In this document: positions 9,135 to 17,254 of the stretch, in pieces
How positions within the stretch are numbered: the stretch's first letter is position 1
Layout of the letters: every line of letters begins with the position of its first letter
NCBI RefSeq assembly: GCF_000382205.1
Contig: NZ_KB907788.1
Location: 744,001 to 808,000, forward strand
Length of the DNA: 64,000 nt
Direction of reading: 5' to 3'
From: Dyadobacter beijingensis DSM 21582
GTDB taxonomy: Bacteria; Bacteroidota; Bacteroidia; Cytophagales; Spirosomataceae
Program-made: the position numbers and the translations under genes
Notes under the pieces: model-generated
What the model was told of the DNA's origin: nothing
The model's database searches: none
The model's input: only the letters and a program-made list of their open reading frames with translations

Positions 9135-9515
9135 ATGAAAAATTCATTGAAAAGCAATCTGTTAAGCACCCGTTTATCGGCCCTGCTCCTGCTCATCGTA
9201 TTTGCATGCAGCGACGACAAAGCGCCGACACCTCAGGGTAACCTGATTTTTTACACCAATTACACCGCCGGGAAATACGACCGCATCGATGTGGTCGTCG
9301 ACGGCAAGGTTCTCGGATCGATCTCGGAAACTGCCGCGCTCCGGCCCGAATGCAACGCCGCCGGCAGCGCAGCGGTGGTGAGCCTGATGCTGCCGGTCGG
9401 AACGTACGCCGTGTCGGGAAAACGCTACAAGGCGGGCGAGCTGGTGGGGAACTGGAAGGTCAGCTCCGCGACCGTCAGCGTCGAGGAATGTAAACGCATA
9501 CGGTTTGTAGAATAA
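9135..9515 (+). CDS. Small predicted lipoprotein, function unknown
   Basis: 126 aa from the ATG at 9135, which starts a lipoprotein signal (KSNLLSTRLSALLLLIVFAC, lipid-modified Cys at residue 25). An upstream in-frame start at 9036 would bury that signal and is not used. The mature part is a small beta-rich domain (NLIFYTNYTAGKYDRIDVVVDG, SLMLPVGTYAVSGKRYK). It has two further cysteines (in RPECNAAG and VEECKRIRFVE) that could form a disulfide. Such short lipoproteins are common in Bacteroidota and no enzymatic motif is visible. It stands alone between the 8956 terminator and a 260-bp non-coding stretch. Confidence 0.7.
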   Translation: MKNSLKSNLLSTRLSALLLLIVFACSDDKAPTPQGNLIFYTNYTAGKYDRIDVVVDGKVLGSISETAALRPECNAAGSAAVVSLMLPVGTYAVSGKRYKAGELVGNWKVSSATVSVEECKRIRFVE

Positions 9516-9778
9516 ATAGGTTGAAAGGACGGGGCCCCGGCCCGCAATGGAATGGAAGACAGTCCCGTAGCTTTGCCGCGGGATTGTTTGTTTTTCAGGG
9601 AAACAGGATTGAATTGCTAACCTTCGTGCGAATAATTGTAGAGATTTGTAGAAATGGTGTTAAAAAAATTAACCATTCGTACCAATATTTACTACAAATC
9701 CCATTTATTTGCGTGAACAAGATATACCCTTCACTAATAAACCTCATAAACTTGCGAAACTAACCCCACGGTGAAGCT
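9516..9778. promoter_or_regulatory. Non-coding leader with nested inverted repeats
   Basis: The 263 bp between the lipoprotein and the histidine kinase contain no credible gene. ATTTGTAG at 9644-9651 pairs with CTACAAAT at 9692-9699. Inside that pair, AATGGTGTTAA (about 9654-9664) faces TTAACCATT across a run of A. TTGTAGA is also directly repeated just upstream of the outer arm. The nested dyads could form a stem-loop in the leader of the kinase mRNA or serve as a protein-binding site. This is seen in sequence only and no known riboswitch was recognised. Confidence 0.45.
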
Positions 9779-10669
9779 ATGATCTCGCAATGGATCACTA
9801 TTATATTTTTGGCAGCACTGTCGCTGCTGGTCTTTTTTCTTTGGGTACGCAACCGCTATTTTCAGCTGGATCTCGCCAAGAGGGCGCTTGAACGACAGGT
9901 AGAGGACTTGTCGAGGAAACTGGAATACAGCAATGGTCTCAAACAAAAGATCACGATGATGATCGCGCACGACCTGCAATCGCCCCTGCACTTCCTGAAT
10001 GTGCTTTCCGAGCACGTCTCCCGGTTTGCGGCCAACAACCAGCTTCCCGAGGTGAAAGCGGGTACGGAGGAAATCAAAAAAGCAACGGGTAACATTCACG
10101 CATTCGTCAAAGAGGTGAACTTGTGGGCGCGCTCGCAGCACGAAAACTTCCAGCTGGCGCAGCATTCATTTTCCTATGCCGAGCTGGTGGCGGAATTACA
10201 GCAATTTTTCGGCGATATGATGCTGATGAACCAAAATTCGCTTGTCGTTGAATATGAGGAAGATGTGTTCATTTTTACGCACCGGGACATCCTCAAAGCC
10301 ATCCTGCGCAACCTGATCGACAATGCCAACAAGCACACGCGCGGAGGGGAAGTGCGCCTGACGCTCACGCACCACCACGACGGGCCGGTGCTCACCGTAT
10401 CGGACAACGGCGCGGGGATGCTTCCGGCCGATCTGCAGAAAATACGGCGGCGCCTGGCCAATCCGACGCTGAATGCCCCCTTGGAAGCCAACAGCCGGCT
10501 CGGTTACCAGTTGATGGCGGATTTTGCGCATACGCTCGGCTACCGCCTGGAAGTAAGCAGCAACAAAGGTGCGGGAACTTCCGTGCGGATCAGCGGTCTG
10601 GTTTGCCACAGCCCGTTCGTGGCCGAGCTGCATTCAACCGAGGTTATAGGCGTCTGCCAGCCTGATTAG
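9779..10669 (+). CDS. Single-TM sensor histidine kinase
   Basis: 296-aa kinase with one N-terminal membrane helix (about residues 5-23) and almost no extracytoplasmic part. A coiled region (LAKRALERQVEDLSRKLEYSNGLK) leads into the dimerisation helix. H64 in IAHDLQSPLHFL is the likely phosphorylated residue. The ATPase domain shows the N box (ILRNLIDNANKHT) and G box (VSDNGAGMLPADL). With no input domain it probably senses through the membrane helix or a partner protein. Its 3' end overlaps the convergent NarL-type regulator gene by 36 bp. That regulator is a plausible partner even though the orientation is unusual. Confidence 0.9.
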   Translation: MISQWITIIFLAALSLLVFFLWVRNRYFQLDLAKRALERQVEDLSRKLEYSNGLKQKITMMIAHDLQSPLHFLNVLSEHVSRFAANNQLPEVKAGTEEIKKATGNIHAFVKEVNLWARSQHENFQLAQHSFSYAELVAELQQFFGDMMLMNQNSLVVEYEEDVFIFTHRDILKAILRNLIDNANKHTRGGEVRLTLTHHHDGPVLTVSDNGAGMLPADLQKIRRRLANPTLNAPLEANSRLGYQLMADFAHTLGYRLEVSSNKGAGTSVRISGLVCHSPFVAELHSTEVIGVCQPD

Positions 10670-11263
10670 CGCTGTTTTATTGGGTATATTCAGTTTTTTG
10701 AAGATCCTTCGCTTGAAGGTGTTCACGGAAGTATACTGCACCTGCAGGATTTCGCTGATCTGCGTCACCGAATAATCCTTCACGAGGTAAGTAGCCACCT
10801 GAAATTCGCGTGGCGTCAGCTGGTCGAACGGATTGCCCGAGCGGCCGGTGAGCGTGTCGTTGATCAGGATATTGGCCAGATTGGGGCTGGCGTACCGCTT
10901 GCCGCTCATAATCGTCGTAACCGCCTTCACAAGCTCTTCCGGCGGCGAGTCCTTTTCGAGGTAGCCGTGGGCACCCTGCTGCAGCGCCCGTTTCCCGAAA
11001 ATACTTTCATCGTTCATCGAAACGACAAGGATTTTTGTTTGAGGGTAAAATTCGGTGACCCATTGCATAAGCACCGTGGAGTCGGTGTCCGGCATGTTCA
11101 GGTCGAGTAGCAGCAGGTCATAGCTGTGGGCCGTAAACTGCGCTTTTACCGATTCGCCGTCCCAGCTCTCATCGATCTGGCTGATTTTGAAATAGTTATG
11201 GAGTGCAAGTTTCAGCCCGAAACGCACCAGTGAATGGTCGTCGGCTATCAGTATTTTCATCAT
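10634..11263 (-). CDS. NarL/LuxR-family response regulator
   Basis: 209 aa starting at the double ATG at 11263/11260, which places KILIADDHSLVRFG at the N-terminus. The longer frame to 11338 adds residues foreign to the family. The receiver has the D8/D9 acidic pair, probable phosphoacceptor D54 in LLLDLNMPD and a lysine in YLEKDSPPEEL. The LuxR helix-turn-helix starts at LTPREFQVATYLV and has recognition helix SVNTFKRRIFKKL. It resembles the two regulators at the left edge in size and layout. Its last 36 bp lie antisense to the end of the histidine kinase gene, so the two transcripts overlap tail to tail. Confidence 0.92.
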   Translation of the reverse strand: MMKILIADDHSLVRFGLKLALHNYFKISQIDESWDGESVKAQFTAHSYDLLLLDLNMPDTDSTVLMQWVTEFYPQTKILVVSMNDESIFGKRALQQGAHGYLEKDSPPEELVKAVTTIMSGKRYASPNLANILINDTLTGRSGNPFDQLTPREFQVATYLVKDYSVTQISEILQVQYTSVNTFKRRIFKKLNIPNKTALIRLADAYNLG

Positions 11264-11424
11264 ATAACTAACGTCGAGAATAATCGGCAGCAATATCGCA
11301 ACATTTCCCGCGGTTCTGCAAATAACCGTATCGGGCAAATGGTGACAATTTTTCTACCGGCCGATAATTCAGGCGGCATTTTGCCGGTTACGTACCCCGT
11401 ATAGTGCGGGACGGTTGCCCTGCG

Positions 11425-12426
11425 TCAGTAAACCGTACCCGCATAGTTTTTCAATTTCTCGGGCAAATCTTTTTCGTCGAGCATTTCTTTCAGGTCGATT
11501 TCGATGTTGCGGATAATGGTACTGATGGGAATGTCGTTCAGCAGGCCTTCGAACGGGTTTTCGCTGATGTCACCCACGTATTCCATAAACATAAACACCC
11601 AGGAAACGATCATGTTGAAGGGAATGAGGAGGAACATGAATTTCTCGCCCAGGTCGACGAACTGCGGCAGCAGGCCGAATGGCAGCAGCGTCATGAAAAC
11701 GAATATGAACAGGGTGGAAGTGGTCGCGTACTGGCGCGGAAAAGGAGTATTTTTGATCCGCTCGCTTTTGCCCTGCTCATCGTACAGCGCGGCGATGAGG
11801 TTTTGCAAGGCCACATGCTGGTAAGCGTCGAGCGCGCCGGCGCGGCGCAGGTTGCGGATGTGCTGGGACTGCAAATCGAGGATCTGCGTGGCCTGGTTGT
11901 TTTTACCCTGGATCAATTCGTGCTCCGCGGCGGGCAGGTATTTGGCGATTTCCACCTCGCACGGTGCCTGTGCGCGCTGTAATGCCTTTCTTTGCCGCTC
12001 GCTGGCCCGGTCCTTATGCTCCCAACTCGTCCGTTGCGCCATCGCTTTTTTCAAAGCATACAGCCAGGCCAGGTGCCGGTAAATGATAATGCGGTTTTCG
12101 GCAGCGGCGGATTCGATCTCGACGTCGGGCGAACAAGTAGTGAATGACCGGACTGCCGTAGCAAACGACCGGCTGTTATTGACGATGGCCCCCCAAACCT
12201 TGCGCGCCTCCCAGCTCCGGTCGTACGACTGGTTGTTTTTGAAGCCTACAAAAAACGCGGTAGCCGTACCGATCAGCGACACCGGCAGCCACGGAATGGC
12301 CACCCATTGCCAGCCGAGGTAGTCGTACAGGAGAATCGCGGTGGAGCCTGTGAAGAGCGAAAAGAGCACCATTCGCCAGGAATAGAAATAAACGATGACA
12401 GGAGAAAGGAAACGATTAATGTACAT
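11425..12426 (-). CDS. Bestrophin-like membrane channel family protein
   Basis: 333 aa. The N-terminus (FLSPVIVYFYSWRMVLFSLFTGSTAILLYDYLGW, then IPWLPVSLIGTATAFFVGFKNNQSYDRSWEARKVWG) matches bacterial bestrophin/UPF0187 (YneE-like) proteins. The SYDRxWEAR motif is characteristic. A second hydrophobic pair lies near the C-terminal half (STLFIFVFMTLLPFGL and FMFLLIPFNMIVSWVFMFMEYVGDISENPFEG), again a family signature. Bestrophins are pentameric ion channels in the inner membrane; bacterial members studied conduct cations or anions. It stands alone on the minus strand. The physiological ion here cannot be told from sequence. Confidence 0.9.
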   Translation of the reverse strand: MYINRFLSPVIVYFYSWRMVLFSLFTGSTAILLYDYLGWQWVAIPWLPVSLIGTATAFFVGFKNNQSYDRSWEARKVWGAIVNNSRSFATAVRSFTTCSPDVEIESAAAENRIIIYRHLAWLYALKKAMAQRTSWEHKDRASERQRKALQRAQAPCEVEIAKYLPAAEHELIQGKNNQATQILDLQSQHIRNLRRAGALDAYQHVALQNLIAALYDEQGKSERIKNTPFPRQYATTSTLFIFVFMTLLPFGLLPQFVDLGEKFMFLLIPFNMIVSWVFMFMEYVGDISENPFEGLLNDIPISTIIRNIEIDLKEMLDEKDLPEKLKNYAGTVY

Positions 12427-12543
12427 AGAGCGCTATTGAGTGATGGGAGTGAGTAGTTATTGCGCTCCTAAAATGCAAACAAATCGTATTCGAGGCAACG
12501 GGGTGTGCGCAATTAGAGATTTGTCACCATTGGTTACCAATAT

Positions 12544-13392
12544 TCAAAGCTTTACCGGCCTCAATGTGTAACCTTTCCGTCTTAACAATTCGATCAACCC
12601 CGTTTGATATTTCAGATGTTCCAATCCAACGGCGATGAAACAGCTTCCTTCCTTTAATTTCTCCTCGATCTTGGGAATCCAATGCGCGTTTCGTTCGACG
12701 GTTGCCTGAGCGACTTGTTCAGTTGGTTGCTCGTTCAACACCAATGGGTTTTGTAATTTTTGTGAATATAAGGTGAAATCAATTCCAATTTCAGGGCCGG
12801 ATTCCGCGAGAGAAGTGTGCGATTCAATTAAATGCACCAGGAATTTAGCGAGCCGCCGGTAACCCAGCCCGTCTATTACTTTTTGTACGTGCAAGGGATT
12901 GTCCAAATGAAATGCCGGCTTTTTTAAATTAATCATTTTCTCAAAAATAAGATCGTCGAACCGGTCGTATTGTGTTTTGTTCTCAATCATGGTCATAGCT
13001 GCCTGCACCATTGCCAGAAGGTCAGCATTGTCATTATGCGGACGCATACTACCAAGGGGGGATGCAGTGAAAAAGCTATCGACTTTCGCATATTCTTCGG
13101 GGGTAAACAGCGAGTCCAGCGGCGGCTGATCGTCTTTTAGTTGCTCCGGAACCTGGCCGATCGGCGAACCAAGGCTTTCAAACAGGGCCATATCCGCGCT
13201 TTCGGCAATCTGTCTTAATGTTGGAAAGCTATCCAGCAATGTGATGGAGGCAATATGCAAGGTTCCAAAGAGATAGGAGGGTTTTGCAATGCCGTTTCCC
13301 GTTATTTTCCACAACACGGATTCACTTTGCTGAGCAAGTAATATAACACTGGTTGTCAGCACCAAAGCCATCGATAGTACAATGTTCCGCAT
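12544..13392 (-). CDS. TraB/GumN family protein
   Basis: 282 aa with a signal peptide (RNIVLSMALVLTTSVILLAQ), so exported. The mature start VLWKITGNGIAKPSYLFGTLHIA is the hallmark of the TraB/GumN (Tiki-like) family. Later family features include ADMALFESLG, a probable metal or catalytic acidic site, and the C-terminal SCFIAVGLEHLKYQTGLIELLRRKGYTLRPV. Tiki proteins are metalloproteases; bacterial members are mostly uncharacterised. Base composition looks slightly AT-richer than its neighbours. A dyad (13412-13441) lies just upstream of its start. Confidence 0.88.
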   Translation of the reverse strand: MRNIVLSMALVLTTSVILLAQQSESVLWKITGNGIAKPSYLFGTLHIASITLLDSFPTLRQIAESADMALFESLGSPIGQVPEQLKDDQPPLDSLFTPEEYAKVDSFFTASPLGSMRPHNDNADLLAMVQAAMTMIENKTQYDRFDDLIFEKMINLKKPAFHLDNPLHVQKVIDGLGYRRLAKFLVHLIESHTSLAESGPEIGIDFTLYSQKLQNPLVLNEQPTEQVAQATVERNAHWIPKIEEKLKEGSCFIAVGLEHLKYQTGLIELLRRKGYTLRPVKL

Positions 13393-13411
13393 ATATAATG
13401 TTTTGTTTGAG

Positions 13412-13441
13412 ATGAAATGTGGTAATGGCTTAGCATTTCAT
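13412..13441. promoter_or_regulatory. 8-bp dyad upstream of the TraB/GumN gene
   Basis: ATGAAATG at 13412-13419 and its exact complement CATTTCAT at 13434-13441 are separated by 14 bp. The dyad lies 20-49 bp before the start codon of the minus-strand TraB/GumN gene, a position suited to an operator or 5' UTR hairpin. The remainder of the 293-bp gap to the LacI gene also holds a GC-rich hairpin near 13533-13555. No other feature was recognised there. Confidence 0.35.
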
Positions 13442-13685
13442 ATAAGCCGACTTTGTTTTTGGCATACTGTTTTAAATCGCACGTCCAGTCCGGGTAAATG
13501 GGTAGCCGAAGCCGCTTTTGGCAAGGTTGGGTAGCGGGCGGGCGGTCGCCCCGCTTGCAGGAATCGCCGTCTTGCAGCTATATTTACCCTTCAAACCAAA
13601 CCTTAACCTGACGGTCGCATGCGTGTGGCTGTCGCGATGGCGCGGGAAATGCCGGTTTCCGCGTGCGATCCAAACGAACCCCTGA

Positions 13686-14744
13686 ATGGAAAAAGAGAAC
13701 GAATTGTTCGGTGTGAAGGAAATCGCCAGGCGTGCCAACGTCTCCACCGCCACCGTCGACCGGGTATTGCATAACCGGACGGGTGTTTCGGAGAAAACCA
13801 AGGCGAAGATCAACGCGATCATCAAGGAAATGGACTACCAGCCCAACATCCTTGCCAGCCGGCTCGCTTCCAAAAAAATCATCAGCCTAGCCGCATTGAT
13901 CCCCGATGTGTCGGAAGAAACGGATTTCTGGGCGGCCCCGCTGGCCGGTATTCGGCGCGCGGAGGCCGAAATGCGGCAGTACGGCGTGCAGGTGCAGATT
14001 TTTCTCTTCGACCTGAACGACAAAGACGCTTTCGCGGAGCAGATCCGCCACGTTTTCGAGGGCGGTTTTCACGGCATCCTCATTTCGCCTTCGTTCATCG
14101 AGGAAACCAAGAAGTTCGCCGCCGAATGCGCGCGCCGCAAGATGCCGTACGTGTTCATCGACTCCGATATCCCCGATCTGCACAGCCTCTCGTACATAGG
14201 CCCGCATCTGCGCAAGAGCGGGTACGTGGGCGCGAAGCTGCTCACTTACAGGCTAGAAGCAGAAAAAAAAGTGTTGATCATCAACATTTCCAAGGAGATC
14301 GATAATTTCAATTACCTCGAAATCGAGGACGGTTTCCGGGCGTATTTCAATGACAACAACCAGCCGAACGAGATTGTCCGCATTGATATCCGCGAGACCG
14401 ATTACCAGTCGGTGGCGCGGCACCTTACCTACGTTTTCCATTTAAACAAGGACATCGGCGCGGCATTCGTGACCAATTCCCGCGTGCACACGGTCGCTTC
14501 ATTTCTCAAAAACAGCCATCGCACCCACGTGTCGCTGATTGGCTACGATTTTGTGAAAGAGAATGTCGGTTATCTCGAAAACAATGTGATCGACTTCCTG
14601 ATCTGCCACCGCCCTGACGATCAGGGCTACCGCGGTATGATGGCCCTTTATCAAACCCTCGTCGTGAACGCCCCGGTAACGAAGCAGAATTACATGCCGA
14701 TCGACATCGTTACGAAGGAGAACTACGAATTCTACCAGAATTAG
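13686..14744 (+). CDS. LacI-family transcriptional regulator
   Basis: 352 aa. A LacI helix-turn-helix lies at about residues 8-30 (VKEIARRANVSTATVDRVLHN), followed by the hinge region (MDYQPNILASRLASKK). A periplasmic-binding-protein-like effector domain extends to the C-terminus (SLAALIPDVSEETDFWAAPLAGIRRA, GILISPSFIEE, SLIGYDFVKENVGYLENNVIDFLI). The final segment, with ICHRPDDQGYRG, resembles regulators that bind sugars. It sits immediately upstream of the catabolic operon on the same strand. CACGTG-centred palindromes with the central CpG typical of LacI operators lie upstream of that operon and of susC. It is therefore probably the local repressor. The effector is likely a sugar-acid intermediate, but this is inferred. 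Confidence 0.94.
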   Translation: MEKENELFGVKEIARRANVSTATVDRVLHNRTGVSEKTKAKINAIIKEMDYQPNILASRLASKKIISLAALIPDVSEETDFWAAPLAGIRRAEAEMRQYGVQVQIFLFDLNDKDAFAEQIRHVFEGGFHGILISPSFIEETKKFAAECARRKMPYVFIDSDIPDLHSLSYIGPHLRKSGYVGAKLLTYRLEAEKKVLIINISKEIDNFNYLEIEDGFRAYFNDNNQPNEIVRIDIRETDYQSVARHLTYVFHLNKDIGAAFVTNSRVHTVASFLKNSHRTHVSLIGYDFVKENVGYLENNVIDFLICHRPDDQGYRGMMALYQTLVVNAPVTKQNYMPIDIVTKENYEFYQN

Positions 14745-14870
14745 CGCAATCGTACATATATATGGTGTAAAAGCGCGATTGTGCGGGAAATAGACTGCCG
14801 ATAAAAATTTTCACAAAATTTTATGGATATGTTTTGTCAAAAAATGGAATTCAGAAATTCTTTTCTACCT

Positions 14871-14890
14871 TTACGGGCACGTGCCCGTAA
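14871..14890. promoter_or_regulatory. Perfect 20-bp palindrome, candidate LacI operator
   Basis: TTACGGGCACGTGCCCGTAA is a perfect 20-bp palindrome with the central CpG expected of LacI-family operators. It lies 65 bp upstream of the transporter ATG at 14956. It overlaps TACCTTTA (14866-14873), which resembles the Bacteroidota -7 element TAnnTTTG, so binding would block initiation. Its core recurs at 18456 and 19874. Confidence 0.7.
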
Positions 14891-14955
14891 TCCTCAATCA
14901 TCTCAACTTTCACTTACCGCCAAACCCTTTTACTTTGGAAAATTCTCAGAACAAT

Positions 14956-16167
14956 ATGCTTAAATGGCTGAGGTCGCTCGGACCGGGTATGATCACAGCA
15001 GCGCTTGTTTTCGGCCCCAGCAAAATGACGATTACTTCGAAAATGGGTGCGATTTATGGTTACTCGCTACTATGGCTGGTGGTGGTCGCGATTTTCTTCA
15101 TGGCTATTTTTACCGGTATGGCCACACGCATCGGGGTCGCCACAGAGCAATCGTTGCTGGCGACTGTGCGTGAGAAATGGGGCAGAGGGGCTGCTATCGC
15201 AATGGGTATCGGTGTGTTCCTGGTCGCGTCGTCGTTCCAGGCCGGGAATTCGGTCGGCGTCGGGATCGCAGCCGGGGAGCTCTTTCATACTTCTCCTGTA
15301 CCCTGGATCTTGTTTTTTAATGCATTGGCCATCTGCCTGTTATTTTTCAGGAGCTTCTATTCCGTGCTTGAAAAAACGATGATCTTTCTGATTGTCCTCA
15401 TGCTGCTGTCGTTCATCACGACGGTGTTCTGGGCACGTCCCGATGGCGTGGAAATGGCGAAAGGCCTCGTGAGTCCCCAGGTTCCCGTGGGTTCATTGGG
15501 GCTGATCATCGCATTTACAGCTTCCTGTTTCTCTATCGTAGGCGCGCTGTACCAATCCTACCTGATTCAGGAGCGGATCCGTCTCAATCCGGCTGTGCGC
15601 AACGGACGCAATGACAGCACTACGGGTATCATTTTACTCGGTGTCATGTGCCTGATCGTGATTGTGTGCGCGGCGGCTATACTGAAACCGAAAGGAATCC
15701 CAGTCAACTCTGCCTCCGATATGGCCAAAGCGCTGGAACCCCTTTTTGGGAGCAATGCATCCGCTTTTTTCCTGATAGGGTTGTTCGGGGCAGCGTTTTC
15801 CTCCGTCATTGGCAATGCGTCGGTGGGCGGTACGCTATTAGGCGATGCGCTCGGTTTGGGAAGTAACTTCTCGTCGAAGCAGGTGCGCTACCTTGTGGCC
15901 ATGGTAATGGTGATCGGCGCATTTGTGGCGATCCGTTTCGGGAAGCTGCCATTGGAACTGATCGTGTTCGCGCAGAGCGTTACGATTTTTGTCGTACCGT
16001 TTATCGGGACGGTCATGTACCTGGTAGCCAATGACGCAAGCATCATGGGTGAGAAGGTGAACAAGCCATTCGTCAAAATTTTCGCCGGGTTGGGGCTGCT
16101 GATCATATTTGCCCTTGCGCTCGTCAATGTCAAAGAATTATTTTTTAACAATCCGCTTTTTAAATAA
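14956..16167 (+). CDS. Nramp-fold transporter lacking the metal-binding motif
   Basis: 403 aa, about eleven hydrophobic helices, resembling the Nramp (SLC11) family: GPGMITAALVF in the first helix, and an overall LeuT-like layout. The start is ATG 14956 (LKWLRSLGPG). A GTG at 14881 is in frame but falls inside the palindromic operator. In classical Nramp proteins helix 1 carries DPGN and helix 6 carries an M-P-H motif; these bind Mn2+/Fe2+. Here the first is GPSK (residues 20-23), and the helix 6 region reads SIVGALYQSYLIQE with no Met-Pro-His. Metal transport is thus unlikely. Given the operon, a sugar acid or other organic solute is a better guess. The next gene starts 4 bp later. Confidence 0.8.
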   Translation: MLKWLRSLGPGMITAALVFGPSKMTITSKMGAIYGYSLLWLVVVAIFFMAIFTGMATRIGVATEQSLLATVREKWGRGAAIAMGIGVFLVASSFQAGNSVGVGIAAGELFHTSPVPWILFFNALAICLLFFRSFYSVLEKTMIFLIVLMLLSFITTVFWARPDGVEMAKGLVSPQVPVGSLGLIIAFTASCFSIVGALYQSYLIQERIRLNPAVRNGRNDSTTGIILLGVMCLIVIVCAAAILKPKGIPVNSASDMAKALEPLFGSNASAFFLIGLFGAAFSSVIGNASVGGTLLGDALGLGSNFSSKQVRYLVAMVMVIGAFVAIRFGKLPLELIVFAQSVTIFVVPFIGTVMYLVANDASIMGEKVNKPFVKIFAGLGLLIIFALALVNVKELFFNNPLFK

Positions 16168-16170
16168 GAA

Positions 16171-17187
16171 ATGAACGGTATCCAATCATTTGAAGAACAA
16201 TGGCTTAGCCCGTCGCAGGCGCTGATCGAGGACATGAAGAGCATTGAGGGCGACATTATGATCCTCGGCGCGGGAGGCAAAATCGGGCCTAGCATTGCAA
16301 AGCTCACGATGCAGGCCATCGAACGCGCGGGCCTCGACAAGCGGGTTATCGCCGTGTCGCGGTTCAGCGAGGAAGGGCTGATCGAAGAACTAAATGCCGA
16401 AGGGATCGAAACGATTGTGGCCAACGTCTTGGACGACACCCAGTTGCAGGATTTGCCGGAAGTGGAAAACGTGCTTTACCTGGCCGGACAGAAGTTTGGC
16501 ACCTCGGGCAACGAGCCTTATACGTGGGCGATGAACACGTATCTGCCCGGGCGCGTGGCCGAAAAATTCCGGAAATCCCGCATTGTCGTGTATTCGACGG
16601 GTAATGTGTACCCGTTCACGCCCGTAGGCTCGGGTGGGGCCACGGAGGAAATGCGCGCGGATCCGGTAGGGGAGTACGGGCAGTCTTGCCTGGGCCGGGA
16701 GCGTATGTTCCAGTATTTTTCATCGGTTTACGGCACGCCGATCCTGCTGTACAGGCTCAATTATGCCATTGATTTCAAATATGGCGTGTTGCTGGAAGTG
16801 GCGAAATCGGTGCTCAACGGCAAGCCGCTCGATGTGACGATGGGGCATGTGAATGTGATCTGGCAGGGCGATGCCAACGAAATGGCAATCCGCTCGCTGC
16901 TGCATTGCGAGTCGCCTTCCAAAATCCTGAACATTACGGGCCCTGAAACGGTGTCGCTGCGCTGGCTGGCGAAGGAGTTTGGACGTATATTCAATACCGA
17001 ACCGCAGTTCGTGGGGGAAGAGCAGTCAACGGCGCTGCTGAGCAATGCTTCGGAATCGTTCCGGCTGTTCGGTTACCCGCGCACGACGTTGAAGCAAATG
17101 ATCGGTATCACGGCGCAATGGCTGCTGGACGGTGGCAAGACGATCAACAAACCCACGCATTTCCAGGAGCGGAAGGGGCAGTTTTAG
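16171..17187 (+). CDS. NAD-dependent epimerase/dehydratase-family protein (extended SDR)
   Basis: 338 aa. A Rossmann nucleotide-binding motif (IMILGAGGKIGPSIAKL) sits near residue 30. The extended SDR core follows (VENVLYLAGQKFGTSGNEPYTWAMNTYLPG, IVVYSTGNVYPF) with a C-terminal substrate region (VNVIWQGDANEMAIRSLLH). The usual catalytic YxxxK is not intact: the aligned stretch reads YGQSCLGRERM, with Cys in place of Lys. The protein is tightly coupled to the transporter (4-bp gap) and precedes the aldolase-like gene. A dehydrogenase or epimerase step on the imported sugar acid is likely. The missing Lys leaves the chemistry open. Confidence 0.85.
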   Translation: MNGIQSFEEQWLSPSQALIEDMKSIEGDIMILGAGGKIGPSIAKLTMQAIERAGLDKRVIAVSRFSEEGLIEELNAEGIETIVANVLDDTQLQDLPEVENVLYLAGQKFGTSGNEPYTWAMNTYLPGRVAEKFRKSRIVVYSTGNVYPFTPVGSGGATEEMRADPVGEYGQSCLGRERMFQYFSSVYGTPILLYRLNYAIDFKYGVLLEVAKSVLNGKPLDVTMGHVNVIWQGDANEMAIRSLLHCESPSKILNITGPETVSLRWLAKEFGRIFNTEPQFVGEEQSTALLSNASESFRLFGYPRTTLKQMIGITAQWLLDGGKTINKPTHFQERKGQF

Positions 17188-17254
17188 GAGGGAGGAAAGG
17201 GAGTGATTGTTGCAGAGGTGTTGTATGGTTTAATGTATTGATTTAAGATAGATT

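Noticed and set aside
9521..9763. 80-codon plus-strand frame between the lipoprotein and the histidine kinase
   Set aside because: No domain, no signal peptide, no ribosome-binding context, and it overlaps the nested inverted repeats. Treated as non-coding.
14744..14784. GCGCAATCG / CGATTGTGC pair after the LacI gene as a terminator
   Set aside because: The loop is about 23 nt, one pair is a wobble, and there is no T-run after the stem. Too weak to call.
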